Made by a program: the position numbers and the translations under genes. From assembly GCF_013744875.1 (NCBI RefSeq), contig NZ_CP059399.1, positions 2,976,001 to 3,040,000 on the forward strand: DNA of 64,000 bases. The letters are read 5' to 3'. This DNA is from Nocardia huaxiensis. Lineage in GTDB: Bacteria > Actinomycetota > Actinomycetes > Mycobacteriales > Mycobacteriaceae. Positions 17,418-27,887 of this stretch are shown here, in pieces. Each line of letters starts with the position of its first letter. The stretch's first letter is position 1. Under the pieces are notes generated by a model. The model searched no databases. It was not told where the DNA came from and saw only the letters and a program-made list of their open reading frames with translations.

Positions 17418-17648
17418 ATGAAGGCAAAGACGAGCGTGTACCTCGACACCGAGCAAGCTGCCCGTCTGAAGGAGGCGGCAGAGGCGACCGGGCGATCCGA
17501 GGCCGACCTTATCCGCGAGGGGATCGACCTCGTATTGCTGCGAGCGCACAAGGTCCGCCGCACCCGTCCGCGGCCGTCGTTCGATTCCGGGGATCCGGAA
17601 TTCGCTGCCAACAGTGCGGACATGCTTGGCGAGGCATACGGCAGGTGA
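17418..17648 (+). CDS. vapB: VapB-type antitoxin, ribbon-helix-helix
   Basis: The 76-residue protein opens MKAKTSVYLDTEQAARLKEAAEATGRSEADLIREGIDL, a classic ribbon-helix-helix DNA-binding domain. The remaining tail (RRTRPRPSFDSGDPEFAANSADMLGEAYGR) would wrap around and block the toxin. It overlaps the VapC start by four bases (GTGA), the usual layout of a self-regulated toxin-antitoxin operon. The pair lies just downstream of tRNA-Ala and its terminator. Confidence 0.9.
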   Translation: MKAKTSVYLDTEQAARLKEAAEATGRSEADLIREGIDLVLLRAHKVRRTRPRPSFDSGDPEFAANSADMLGEAYGR

Positions 17649-18088
17649 GCTTCTTCATCGCCGACACCTCCGCCATCATCGCCGCTTACGATCGTGCCGC
17701 GGAACTGCATGAGCAGGCTCGCGAATACCTCGACACGTCCGTCGCCGTTGTCTCGCCCCTTGTCCTCGACGAGGTCGATCATCTGCTTATAGCCCGATTC
17801 GGAAAGGACCGCCGGACGGCCGATCTTGTACTCGACGACCTGCTCACCTCGGCGGAGGAGGGCGAGGTGCTCGTTCCGGTCGTCGACCGTGACGACCTCC
17901 GAGTGGCCCAGAAGATCATCGAGCAGTACCGCGGCCTCCGGCTCGATCTGGCTGATGCGGTCAATGTCGTGCTGGCCGAGCGGTATCTCACCAACGACCT
18001 ACTGACGTTGGACGAGAAGGATTTTCGCGCGATCCGGCCGTTGACGTCCGCTCATCGGTCGTTCCGGCTTCTGCTCCAGGACGACTGA
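17645..18088 (+). CDS. vapC: VapC-type toxin, PIN-domain ribonuclease
   Basis: The 147 residues form a PIN domain with the acidic site in order: Asp7 (FIADTSAII), Glu43 (LDEVDH), Asp101/Asp104 (LDLADAVNV) and Asp123/Asp126 (LTLDEKDF). Such enzymes cut tRNA or rRNA with magnesium and are held inactive by VapB. The GTG start is within the vapB stop, so the two are translated together. All catalytic residues are present, so it should be active when freed. Confidence 0.92.
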   Translation: MSFFIADTSAIIAAYDRAAELHEQAREYLDTSVAVVSPLVLDEVDHLLIARFGKDRRTADLVLDDLLTSAEEGEVLVPVVDRDDLRVAQKIIEQYRGLRLDLADAVNVVLAERYLTNDLLTLDEKDFRAIRPLTSAHRSFRLLLQDD

Positions 18089-18109
18089 ACGGCCGATCGT
18101 GGCGGGGTG

Positions 18110-18673
18110 CTATGCGGGTGCGGTGATGCGCCGATCGATCGCCGCGAGGGCGAACTCGGACCAGCGAATGTTCTCCTGTTCGAAGGAGATTCCGCGTAGC
18201 AGTGTCAGGTACGGGCCGATGCGGTCGGCCTCGGCGAGGTAGGCCTGTTCGCTGCGGCCGTTGAGCAGTCGGGTGCGCAGGCGTTCGTAGCGGGCCAGTT
18301 TCGCTTTCGACCACGCCATCCGTTCGGCGATCGAGGCTCGGACCGACGGGGCGTCCTCGGCGGTCATGGCCTGGACCTTCACCATCATCTCGTCGCGGAT
18401 GGCGGTGGGTTTGGCTGGTGTGTCGATGAATTCGCGCAGGGCGGCGTGCCCGGCCGCGGTGATGGTGTGCAGGCGCTTGTTGGGGCGGCGCTCCTGCTGG
18501 ACGACCCGGGTTTCGATGAGGCCGTCGGCGGCCATGCGCTCGAGTTCCTTGTACAGCTGCTGCGGGGTTGCCATCCAGAAGTTCGCGACCGAGGCGTCGA
18601 AGCTCTTGGCCAGCTCATAGCCGGACGCCTCGCCGTCGAGCAGGGCGGCCAGCACCGCGTTACGTAGCGCCAT
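18110..18673 (-). CDS. PadR-family transcriptional regulator
   Basis: An N-terminal winged helix (ALLDGEASGYELAKSFDASVANFWMATPQQLYKELERM) with the wing ETRVVQQERRPNKRLHTITAAG, followed by a C-terminal helical Vir_act-type dimer domain, 187 residues in all. PadR proteins repress a neighbour and respond to small molecules. It is divergent from a SnoaL-like gene, with an AT-rich palindrome at 18701-18716 between them. It is convergent with vapC, 21 bases away. Confidence 0.9.
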   Translation of the reverse strand: MALRNAVLAALLDGEASGYELAKSFDASVANFWMATPQQLYKELERMAADGLIETRVVQQERRPNKRLHTITAAGHAALREFIDTPAKPTAIRDEMMVKVQAMTAEDAPSVRASIAERMAWSKAKLARYERLRTRLLNGRSEQAYLAEADRIGPYLTLLRGISFEQENIRWSEFALAAIDRRITAPA

Positions 18674-18700
18674 CCGGTCAATCTAGCACGGTTGTAGATT

Positions 18701-18716
18701 AGTCAAATATTTGTCT
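18701..18716. promoter_or_regulatory. Palindrome, likely PadR operator
   Basis: AGTCAAATATTTGTCT contains the perfect 10-base palindrome CAAATATTTG. A second weak pair, ATCTA and TAGAT (18681-18685 and 18695-18699), lies on the PadR side. Both are 30-110 bases from the starts of the divergent genes. Confidence 0.5.
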
Positions 18717-18797
18717 GTGCGGGCCTGGACGGCTCGGAGATCGCCAGCTACGGTTCGAGTCACCTATTCAACTAATTGAGTATGAGAGGTGAGGGGC

Positions 18798-19214
18798 ATG
18801 CATCCCTTCCGAGCGGCCGTGGAGGCCCGCGACGAGGCGGCGATCGAGGCGCTGCTGGCCGACAATGTGGTGTTCACCAGCCCGGTGGCGTTCCAGCCGT
18901 ACCCGGGCAAGGCGATCACCGCGGCCATCCTGCGCGGCGTGCTGCGCGTCTTCGAGGACTTCCGTTACGTGCGGGAGATCGCCGACGCGGGCGGGCGTGA
19001 CCACGCGTTCGTATTCGAGGCGACCGTGGACGGCAAACAGATCACCGGCTGCGACTTCCTGCATTTCGACGCCGACGGCAAGATCGACGACTTCATGGTC
19101 ATGGTGCGCCCGCTGTCGGCGGCCCAGGCGCTGGCCGCGCGCATGGGGGAGCAGTTCGACCGGATCAAGGCCGAGGCCACCGCGCAACTCGAGCGCGCGG
19201 CGACACATCCGTGA
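18798..19214 (+). CDS. SnoaL/NTF2-like protein
   Basis: The 138 residues have the cone-shaped NTF2-like pattern: an N-terminal helix (FRAAVEARDEAAIEALLADNVVFTSPV) then a curved sheet with FRYVREIADAGGRDHAFVFEATVDGK and GCDFLHFDADGKIDDFMVMVRPLS. The family includes polyketide cyclases, isomerases and binding proteins. No catalytic residue set is diagnostic. It starts at ATG 18798 after GAGGTGAGGGG. Probably controlled by the divergent PadR. Ends GTGA, overlapping a short stray reading frame. Confidence 0.8.
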   Translation: MHPFRAAVEARDEAAIEALLADNVVFTSPVAFQPYPGKAITAAILRGVLRVFEDFRYVREIADAGGRDHAFVFEATVDGKQITGCDFLHFDADGKIDDFMVMVRPLSAAQALAARMGEQFDRIKAEATAQLERAATHP

Positions 19215-19285
19215 GCGATTACGACGCCATCGAGGCCGAGTTCCCGCGTGGTGGGGGTGGAGTTGCGCGGCGTCATGTCTGCTGA
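19211..19285 (+). other. Truncated reading frame (possible gene remnant)
   Basis: GTG at 19211 overlaps the SnoaL-like stop and opens a protein-like start, MSDYDAIEAEFPRGGGG, then stops at 19285 after 24 residues. The quality of the first 13 residues and the coupled start suggest a former gene whose rest was replaced by the SGNH hydrolase gene. It could equally be chance. Not counted as a working gene. Confidence 0.3.
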
Positions 19286-20096
19286 CCGTGAGCGGACCTC
19301 CGCATCCGGCGTCTACGCGCGGTACGTCGCGCTGGGTGACAGCCAGACCGAGGGTGTGGGTGATGGCGATGATCTGACCGGGTTGCGCGGCTGGGCGGAC
19401 CGTCTGGCCGAACGGCTCGCGGTGCTGAACCCTGAGCTGCGGTACGCGAATCTTGCGGTGCGCGGGAAACTCTCGCACGAGGTCCGCGCCGAGCAACTGG
19501 ACGCGGCTCTGGCCTTGGAGCCCGATCTCGCCACCGTCCTGGTCGGCGTCAACGACCTGCTGCGACCCGGATTCGATCCCGACGAGGTCGGCGAACACCT
19601 GAACGCCATGTTCGCGGCCCTCACCGCCGCCGGGTCGGTGGTGGCCACGCTGACCGTTCCCGACATCACCCGCATCACGCCCTTGGCTCGGCCGATCAGT
19701 GGCCGCGTCACCGCACTCAATCAGCGCATCCGGCTCTCCGCCGCGCGATACGGCGTGCTCGTCGCCGAAACCGCCGATCACGCCGTCGTCACCGATCCCC
19801 GGTTGTGGAGCGTGGATCGCCTGCACGCCGGGCCGCTGGGACATCAGCGCATCGCCGATGCCGTCGCCCAGGTTCTGGATCTGCCCGGCACCGATGACAC
19901 CTGGACCCAGCCGCTGTTGCCCGCTCTCCGGAAACCCCGCACCGCCATCGCCGCGTGGAACGAATTGCACTGGGCGGCAACCTTTCTCGGACCATGGTTC
20001 GGCAGGCGCATGACCGGGCGGTCCTCCGGCGACGGGCGTGCCGCCAAACGGCCGCAGCTCGCGCCCGTCCGCCCAGGAGTCACCGGGCCACGCTGA
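19275..20096 (+). CDS. SGNH/GDSL-family hydrolase
   Basis: The catalytic blocks are in order: block I YVALGDSQTEGVG (nucleophile Ser), block III VLVGVNDLLRPG (Asn), and block V SVDRLHAGPLGH (Asp-His). The 273 residues lack a convincing signal peptide, and the C-terminus is Arg/Pro-rich. These enzymes hydrolyse esters or thioesters of lipids or sugars. The ATG at 19275 is preferred over the GTG at 19248 that only extends the frame. A TetR gene follows 65 bases on. Confidence 0.88.
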   Translation: MSADRERTSASGVYARYVALGDSQTEGVGDGDDLTGLRGWADRLAERLAVLNPELRYANLAVRGKLSHEVRAEQLDAALALEPDLATVLVGVNDLLRPGFDPDEVGEHLNAMFAALTAAGSVVATLTVPDITRITPLARPISGRVTALNQRIRLSAARYGVLVAETADHAVVTDPRLWSVDRLHAGPLGHQRIADAVAQVLDLPGTDDTWTQPLLPALRKPRTAIAAWNELHWAATFLGPWFGRRMTGRSSGDGRAAKRPQLAPVRPGVTGPR

Positions 20097-20161
20097 TGGG
20101 GGAGGCCGGGATTGGTAGCGTGGTTTTCGACCGATTGATCGATTTCTACCGGGGAGCGGTG

Positions 20162-20779
20162 GTGGCAGGGACTCGGCGGACGCAGGCGGAGCGGGTGGCC
20201 GAGACGCGGGGGCTGCTGATCGACGCGACGATTCAGACCATTGTCGAGGCGGGGTACGCGCGGGTGACGGTCAAGGAGGTGTGCCGGCGCGCGGGGGTTT
20301 CGCACGGTGGGTTGTTCGGCCGGTTCGAAACATTGGCCGATCTGGTGGCGGCCGCGGCGGCGGAAGTCGGTCGGCGGTTGATGGCGAAGTTCGTCGCGAG
20401 TATGGAACAACTGCCCGATCGCGGTGACGTGAGCGCGGTTTTGGCACTGTGGCGTGATGCCGCACGCGATCCGCTCAATACGGTCTGGCTGGAGCTGACA
20501 GTTGCCGCGCGCACGGATTCCCAACTGCGCGAACGACTTCAGTCCGTGCGAGCGGATTACGCGAGCGCGATGCTGAAGAGCGGCAGCGAAATGCGGGCGG
20601 TGCGGGGGCTGCCGCCGGAGCGGATCTTCGTGCTGGGCTCGATCGTGGGGACGCTGTTCGACGGTGATGCCATCCATTCGGGGCCGTTTCCGCAGCCGGA
20701 GCTGGACGCGCCGCGGTTGGAAGTGCTCACCGCGATGATGCGGCATTACCTCGAGAGTGAGCGATCGCCTCGAGAGTGA
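20162..20779 (+). CDS. TetR-family regulator
   Basis: The DNA-binding domain reads LLIDATIQTIVEAGYARVTVKEVCRRAGVSHGGLFGRFETLADLV; the rest is a 150-residue helical ligand domain. GTG at 20162 follows GGGGAG with 5 bases; frame upstream of it overlaps the SGNH gene and is not protein-like. Placed between the SGNH hydrolase (same strand) and a secreted lipase (opposite strand), it may control either. Ligand unknown. Confidence 0.88.
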   Translation: MAGTRRTQAERVAETRGLLIDATIQTIVEAGYARVTVKEVCRRAGVSHGGLFGRFETLADLVAAAAAEVGRRLMAKFVASMEQLPDRGDVSAVLALWRDAARDPLNTVWLELTVAARTDSQLRERLQSVRADYASAMLKSGSEMRAVRGLPPERIFVLGSIVGTLFDGDAIHSGPFPQPELDAPRLEVLTAMMRHYLESERSPRE

Positions 20780-20832
20780 GCGCGGCCCCGCATGGCAGGC
20801 CGGGAGCGCACGCACACGCTCCCGGCGAGAAC

Positions 20833-22281
20833 TCAACGGCCTGTTCCGAGCGCCTGCCCGAGCAGGGTCCGCAGGGCGGCGTCCACATAGTCCGGTAGGG
20901 CGGCCGCGCCGACGGGGTCGAGTGCGGTCGATGCGACGGTGGTGGTTGTGCAGCCCGCGGGCTGCACCGGCCCCGGCGTGGACAATGCCCGGTCGAGCCA
21001 GGCGAGAATGCCGCCCGCGCCGGTGAGTGCGACGATCCCGTGGCTGCCGATCACCGAATCCGGTACCGCGTCACGCACATAGGTGATGGACGCGCCCCGC
21101 GCGCAGTAGTTCGCCACCAGATCGTCCACGGCGGCAATCGAACTCACTTCGTCGTGGACGCCGTTGAGCACATACAGCGGCGTGGTCGGCACGGCTGCCC
21201 CGCGTGCCCGCGCGGTGATGGCCGCACCGATGACCGGATCGGCCAGCGCCTCGTCCAGCGAGGTCGACAAGAGTTCGTTCACCGTGCGAAACCGGTTGGC
21301 GCTCACCGTGGTCGCGGTGCAGTTCAGCGCTGCCGCCGCGACTTCGGCGCGGCCGAGCGGAGAGAGATGCCGGTCGAGGTGTTCGGCGAATTCGGGGGAA
21401 TCCTTCGCCATTGCCGCCATGCCGATCGGTATCAGCCCCGCGGTGTACCGGCCGTCGGCGCTTCGCATGGCGGCGCCGAAATCCTGCACCGGCGCACCGA
21501 TCGCGGCGCCGGCGATATTCAGCTCCGGCGCGTACGCGGGCTGCACTTCCGCCGCCCAACTGGTGGCGACCCCGCCGCCGGAATATCCCCACAGCGCGAC
21601 CTCGGTGTCGGCGCCGGGCAGCCCGAGCGGCGTGAAGCTCTCGGCGGCGCGAATGCCGTCGAGCGTGGTGTAACCCATGAGGCGCGGTGTCAGGAAGTGA
21701 TTGTCGATGCCACCCGGGTCGGGAACGGCGACGGCCCAGCCTTTGGCCAATCCTGTTGCCGCCAAAGCGACTTCATAGGGGACGGTGGAGCGCCCCGATT
21801 GCTTCGAAACATCCGCCGGGTCGGTGACGCCGCCCGCGATCATCGAATACGACGGCATGCATTCGCGCTGGATCGCGTCGTATGCCATCTGATAGGACAG
21901 CAGTGGACGGGTTTGCACCGGCCCCTCCGGAATCATGACCGTCGTGACCGAGGCGTAGGGCCGCCCGTCTCCGTCGGTGGTCCGGTAGAGCAGCTGCCAT
22001 GCCTGGACCCGCAATGGAAATTGTTGCAGGGCTTTGACCTGTACCGCGCGGGTCCTCAAAATCGTTCCGGGCGAGAGCATCTCGTACCCCGCCGGCGGCT
22101 GGTAGAAGTCATCGGCCACCTCGGCGGAGACCGATACCGGGGCGGCGAGGCTGAATCCGACGGCCAACAGCACGCTTGCGAGCAGTGGCGACCGGCTGCT
22201 CCGCCGTCGTCGGCCTGTCCGGAAAACGCTGTCTCTCAATGGTTTTGCGAAGAACCGGCTGGTTCGCCCCTGTAGCTTCAT
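20833..22281 (-). CDS. Secreted lipase (LIP family), second copy
   Basis: Begins with a long Arg/Ser-rich N-region and a hydrophobic segment LLASVLLAVGFSLAAPVSVSA typical of a signal peptide. The nucleophile elbow is ALWGYSGGGVATSW, with LSYQMAYDAIQREC and DSVIGSHGI (catalytic His region) as in other LIP lipases. At about 482 residues it is longer than the copy at 8780-9973. ATG at 22281 is chosen; the frame upstream carries no ribosome site. Likely secreted to hydrolyse acylglycerols. A perfect inverted repeat upstream may be its operator. Confidence 0.88.
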   Translation of the reverse strand: MKLQGRTSRFFAKPLRDSVFRTGRRRRSSRSPLLASVLLAVGFSLAAPVSVSAEVADDFYQPPAGYEMLSPGTILRTRAVQVKALQQFPLRVQAWQLLYRTTDGDGRPYASVTTVMIPEGPVQTRPLLSYQMAYDAIQRECMPSYSMIAGGVTDPADVSKQSGRSTVPYEVALAATGLAKGWAVAVPDPGGIDNHFLTPRLMGYTTLDGIRAAESFTPLGLPGADTEVALWGYSGGGVATSWAAEVQPAYAPELNIAGAAIGAPVQDFGAAMRSADGRYTAGLIPIGMAAMAKDSPEFAEHLDRHLSPLGRAEVAAAALNCTATTVSANRFRTVNELLSTSLDEALADPVIGAAITARARGAAVPTTPLYVLNGVHDEVSSIAAVDDLVANYCARGASITYVRDAVPDSVIGSHGIVALTGAGGILAWLDRALSTPGPVQPAGCTTTTVASTALDPVGAAALPDYVDAALRTLLGQALGTGR

Positions 22282-22390
22282 CTGTCCCACTTCTCGATCG
22301 CCTGGTGACCGGCTGTCCATCGGTGACCCGATGTTCTCCACCGGCGATCCGGGACGCTACGGGAGGGCGCGCCGGAAATCAATATTTCGA

Positions 22391-22417
22391 TCGTTCGCAA
22401 TATATCTGAGCGAACGA
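22391..22417. promoter_or_regulatory. Perfect inverted repeat upstream of the second lipase
   Basis: TCGTTCGC (22391-22398) and GCGAACGA (22410-22417) around an AT-rich 11-base spacer, about 110 bases before the lipase start and 26 bases past the stop of the membrane-protein gene. Looks like an operator for a dimeric regulator. Confidence 0.5.
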
Positions 22418-22442
22418 GCCGCGGACACGGCTGGTGGTCAGG

Positions 22443-22874
22443 TCAGGGCGCTGCCGCGATGGCGAGGCCGATCAGGGCGACGACCTTGCCGGCCTCCAGC
22501 CCGACATACCAGTAGTGCGCGCGGGAGCGCGGTGCTTGCTCGCCCGCGAGCACCCGGTCGGAGCGGCGGGTGAGGGGAGGCCGGACCGCCGCCAGCTGGA
22601 GGGTCAAGATCGTGACGGCGCCGGCGAGCCACCACCACGTGGCGTTGCCGGGACGCACCACGGCGGCCGAGACGAGCAGCAGGACGGCGATCACGGTCTC
22701 GGCGATGTTCAACGCTCGGAACACGATTCGCCCGATTCCCAATCCGAGTGGGATCGTGATGCCCGGCGCCCGGAACTTCAGCGGCGCTTCGAGGAACGAG
22801 ATCGCCAGGACCATGCCGAGCCAGAGCATGGGCAGGAACCACAGCAGGTGCTGCGCAAGGGATTTCACGATCAC
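22443..22874 (-). CDS. Small four-helix membrane protein, DosR-box linked
   Basis: The 143 residues form four hydrophobic segments with a conserved-looking SFLEAPLKFRAPGITIPLGLGIGRIVFRALNIAE motif between TM1 and TM2. It resembles uncharacterised bacterial membrane proteins of the DUF1772/DUF4149 kind; I cannot assign a function. It begins 5 bases after the stop of the DosS-like gene, and a DosR-like box sits about 30 bases upstream inside that gene's tail. So it may have its own hypoxia-induced transcript. Confidence 0.75.
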   Translation of the reverse strand: MIVKSLAQHLLWFLPMLWLGMVLAISFLEAPLKFRAPGITIPLGLGIGRIVFRALNIAETVIAVLLLVSAAVVRPGNATWWWLAGAVTILTLQLAAVRPPLTRRSDRVLAGEQAPRSRAHYWYVGLEAGKVVALIGLAIAAAP

Positions 22875-22879
22875 TGACG

Positions 22880-25109
<2,230 letters not shown>

Positions 25110-25180
25110 GTGTGGTTCTCCTCTTCTCGGCACGGAAATTCCGTCGTTCGCCAGCGTCGGTGGTCGGTCCCGATCGAGAT

Positions 25181-25196
25181 AGGGCCCAAAGTCCCT
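25181..25196 (-). promoter_or_regulatory. DosR-like box upstream of rafH-like gene
   Basis: Minus-strand AGGGACTTTGGGCCCT fits GGGACTTTNGGCCCT completely. It lies about 70 bases before the GTG start of the hibernation factor, in the 131-base gap after the EthA-like gene. Confidence 0.75.
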
Positions 25197-25240
25197 CCCT
25201 TGCTTCGGCGAAGGACTCTCGCCCGCTCGCGACGCGGTGC

Positions 25241-26758
25241 TCAGGCGGTGTGCTGTGGTGCGTGTGCGCTCGCCGAGCGGGTTCGGGCCGTCCCGGCCGC
25301 TGTGCCGTCGAAGGTGAGGATGCCGTCCTCCAGCGGTGCGTCGCGGAGCAGGTCGCGGTCACGGAAATAGTTGTTGATCACCTGCCATGGACCGCGGGTG
25401 CCCTGCCGGGGCATCACCGCGTCACCGCGCCGGATGTAGCCGGAGGTGAGCACATCGCCCATGACCGATTGCTGCGAGCGGTCGCCGGCCTCGGCCTCGG
25501 CCACCACCGTCGTGAATCCGCGCGCTCGCATGTAGGCGAGGATCCGGCAGAAGTATTCGGCTGCCAGGTCGGCCTTGAGCGTCCAGGAGGCGTTGGTGTA
25601 GCCGAGCACGACCATCGCATTGGGCACGCCGTCGATGAGAGTGCCTTTGTAGAGCACCTTTTCGCGGGTGTCGACGGGTTCGCCGTCCACCGCCAGTGTC
25701 GCTCCGCCGAGCATCTGCACGGTCAGGCCGGTCGCGCTGATCACGATGTCGGCGGGCAGTTCCCGGCCGGAGGCGAGCCGGATGCCCGTCTCGGTGAAGG
25801 TGTCGATGCGGTCGGTGACGATGGATGCCCGGCCACTGCGCAGTGTTTTGAACAGGTCGCCGTCCGGGACGACGCACAGCCGCTGATCCCAGGGGTTGTA
25901 GCCGGGAGTGAAGTCGCGCATGTCGGCGTCCTGGCCGACCTGCCGCCGGACCGCCGTCAGCAGCGCCTTGCGGACCAGTCCGGGGAAGCTGCGAGAGAGC
26001 TGATAGCTGATCCGCTGCAATGCGATATTGCGGGCGCGGCTCGCTCGATAGGCCAGCGCGGCAGGCAGTTTCGCCATTTTCATGGCGACGGCCACCGGAT
26101 CCTCGGCGGGCAGGGAGGCGATGTAGGTGGGGGAGCGCTGCAGCATGGTGATGTGCGCGGTGTCGGCGGCCATCGCCGGGACCAGGGTGATGGCGGTGGC
26201 GCCGCTGCCGATCACGACGACGCGCTTGCCGCGGTAGTCGAGATCCTCGGGCCAGTGCTGCGGATGCACGATGCGGCCGCGAAAGGTCTTCTCGCCGGGG
26301 AATTCCGGCCGGTACCCGTGGTCGTAGTCGTAGTAGCCGGTGCAGCCGACGAGGAAGTCCGCGGTGTAGGTCTCGGTCTCGCCGGTCTGCTCGTCGATCG
26401 CTTCCACCGTCCACATGCCTTGCGCGCTGGACCAATTCGCGGTGAGGACTTTGCGTCCGAAGCGAATGTGCTGTGGCACGCCGTATTCGACGGCGGTGTC
26501 CTCGATGTACCGGCGGATGGCCGGGCCGTCCGCGAGGACCGTGGTGCCGGGCCAGGGCCGGAAGTCGTAGGCGAAGGTGCAGACGTCGGAGTCGGAGCGG
26601 ATGCCCGGGTAGCGGAACAGGTCCCAGGTGCCGCCGATGGCGGTGCGGCGCTCCAGGATCAGGTAGCTGTGTCCGGTCCGGGCCCGGGTGAGATGGCAGG
26701 CCATTCCGATGCCGGACAGGCCCGCGCCGATGATCAGTACGTCGACATGCCGCGTCAT
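25241..26758 (-). CDS. Baeyer-Villiger monooxygenase, EthA-like
   Basis: A 505-residue FAD/NADPH enzyme. The FAD Rossmann motif is GAGLSGIGMACHL at the N-terminus, with GGTWDLFRYPGIRSDSD after it; the BVMO fingerprint region is FRGRIVHPQHWPEDLDYRGKRVVVIGSGATAITLVPA, which also holds the NADPH Rossmann motif. Long runs are near-identical in kind to mycobacterial EthA (NPWDQRLCVVPDGDLF, GYTNASWTLKADL). It would insert oxygen into ketones, or S-oxidise thioamides. Neighbouring KshA- and HsaA-like genes suggest a ketosteroid or lipid substrate, but that is inference. Confidence 0.9.
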   Translation of the reverse strand: MTRHVDVLIIGAGLSGIGMACHLTRARTGHSYLILERRTAIGGTWDLFRYPGIRSDSDVCTFAYDFRPWPGTTVLADGPAIRRYIEDTAVEYGVPQHIRFGRKVLTANWSSAQGMWTVEAIDEQTGETETYTADFLVGCTGYYDYDHGYRPEFPGEKTFRGRIVHPQHWPEDLDYRGKRVVVIGSGATAITLVPAMAADTAHITMLQRSPTYIASLPAEDPVAVAMKMAKLPAALAYRASRARNIALQRISYQLSRSFPGLVRKALLTAVRRQVGQDADMRDFTPGYNPWDQRLCVVPDGDLFKTLRSGRASIVTDRIDTFTETGIRLASGRELPADIVISATGLTVQMLGGATLAVDGEPVDTREKVLYKGTLIDGVPNAMVVLGYTNASWTLKADLAAEYFCRILAYMRARGFTTVVAEAEAGDRSQQSVMGDVLTSGYIRRGDAVMPRQGTRGPWQVINNYFRDRDLLRDAPLEDGILTFDGTAAGTARTRSASAHAPQHTA

Positions 26759-26838
26759 TGAGGTCTCTTTCGTGTGGTCGGATCCGGGGGTTCGGCCGGA
26801 TTGTCCAGGGACGGTATCTGTGAACCTCGGTTACGTAT

Positions 26839-26854
26839 AGTGACCTAGGACCCT
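26839..26854. promoter_or_regulatory. DosR-like box between EthA-like and AurF-like genes
   Basis: AGTGACCTAGGACCCT on the plus strand, about 30 bases before the AurF-like start and 80 before the divergent EthA-like start. It shares 13 of 16 bases with the box at 22904. Being nearly palindromic it could serve both genes. Confidence 0.55.
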
Positions 26855-26882
26855 ATTCCGCCTGCGGCGCGGGAAGAACGCT

Positions 26883-27884
26883 GTGACCATGACATCTGTA
26901 GCCAAGACGCCCGATCCCGTTGTCGCCGAAGCGCAGGCGTACGCGGACAAACTCCTGCTGCTCTCGGAAGGATCGGTGCGCAAGCATTTCGATCCGTTCA
27001 CCGATATCGATTGGGACAACCCGGATTTCGATGTCGATGCCGATCCGCGGCGGTGGATCCTGCCGGAGTCCGCGGATCCGCTGGGCCGCCACCCGTGGTA
27101 CCTGGCGCTGCCCGAGGACCGCAAGATCGCCATCGGCAAGTACCGGCAGGCCAATATCGCCAAGGTGGGCCTGCAATTCGAATCCATCCTGATCAGCGGC
27201 ATGCAGCAGCACGTCTTCGGATTGCCCAATGGCTCACCGGAATTCCGCTACTGCTCGCACGAGATGATCGAGGAGCACTATCACACGCTCATGTTCCAGG
27301 AGATGGTCAATCGCGTCGGCATCGATGTGCCGGGCATGGGACCGGTGGTGCGTCAGCTGCGGCACCTCGGCGTGCCGGTCGCCATCGCGTTCCCGAGCCT
27401 GTTCTTCATGGCGGTGTTGGCCGGCGAGGAACCCATCGACCACATTCAGAAGGATGTGCTGCGGTCGGGCGAGGACGTGCATCCGATCATGCGCGGGGTG
27501 ATGGCCATTCACATCGCGGAGGAGGCGCGGCACATCTCCTTCGCTCACGAGTTCCTGAAACATCATGTGCCGCAGCGCACTCCGATGAGCCGATTCGCGG
27601 TCTCGATCGCCATGCCGGTGGTCATGTGGATCCTCGGCCGATCCATCGCGACGCCGCCCAGGGCCTTCTTCGCCGAGTTCGAGATTCCGGAGCGGGTGCG
27701 CAAGGAACTGTTCTACGGTTCGAAGGAGGCCAGGCAGGTCTTCAGCGACTACTTCGTCGATGTGCGGGCACTGGCCGCCGAGCTCGGGCTGATGAACCCG
27801 GTCGCCAAGCGGGTCTGGAAGCTGCTGGGCATCGACGGCCCGGCCAGCCGATACCGTTCGGCGCCGATTCGCGTCGTCGGCTAG
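26883..27884 (+). CDS. AurF-like diiron oxygenase
   Basis: The 333 residues fit the p-aminobenzoate N-oxygenase AurF fold. Metal-ligand spacing matches AurF: Glu100 (LQFES), Glu131-x2-His134 (EEHYHTL), Glu183, then His210-x3-Glu214-x2-His217 (HIAEEARH). Such enzymes use two irons and O2 to oxidise amines or other substrates in the cytosol. GTG 26883 has GGGAAG six bases upstream; ATG 26889 is an alternative. A DosR-like box precedes it, and it is convergent with the KshA-like gene, 3 bases apart. Substrate unknown. Confidence 0.85.
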   Translation: MTMTSVAKTPDPVVAEAQAYADKLLLLSEGSVRKHFDPFTDIDWDNPDFDVDADPRRWILPESADPLGRHPWYLALPEDRKIAIGKYRQANIAKVGLQFESILISGMQQHVFGLPNGSPEFRYCSHEMIEEHYHTLMFQEMVNRVGIDVPGMGPVVRQLRHLGVPVAIAFPSLFFMAVLAGEEPIDHIQKDVLRSGEDVHPIMRGVMAIHIAEEARHISFAHEFLKHHVPQRTPMSRFAVSIAMPVVMWILGRSIATPPRAFFAEFEIPERVRKELFYGSKEARQVFSDYFVDVRALAAELGLMNPVAKRVWKLLGIDGPASRYRSAPIRVVG

Positions 27885-27887
27885 CTC

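Noticed and set aside
19211..19285. Counting the 24-residue frame as a gene
   Set aside because: Too short and followed by another start; kept only as a possible remnant.
22443..22874. Frameshifted HATPase domain of the DosS-like sensor
   Set aside because: The region codes for a consistent four-helix membrane protein; no N or G box in any frame that I could read.
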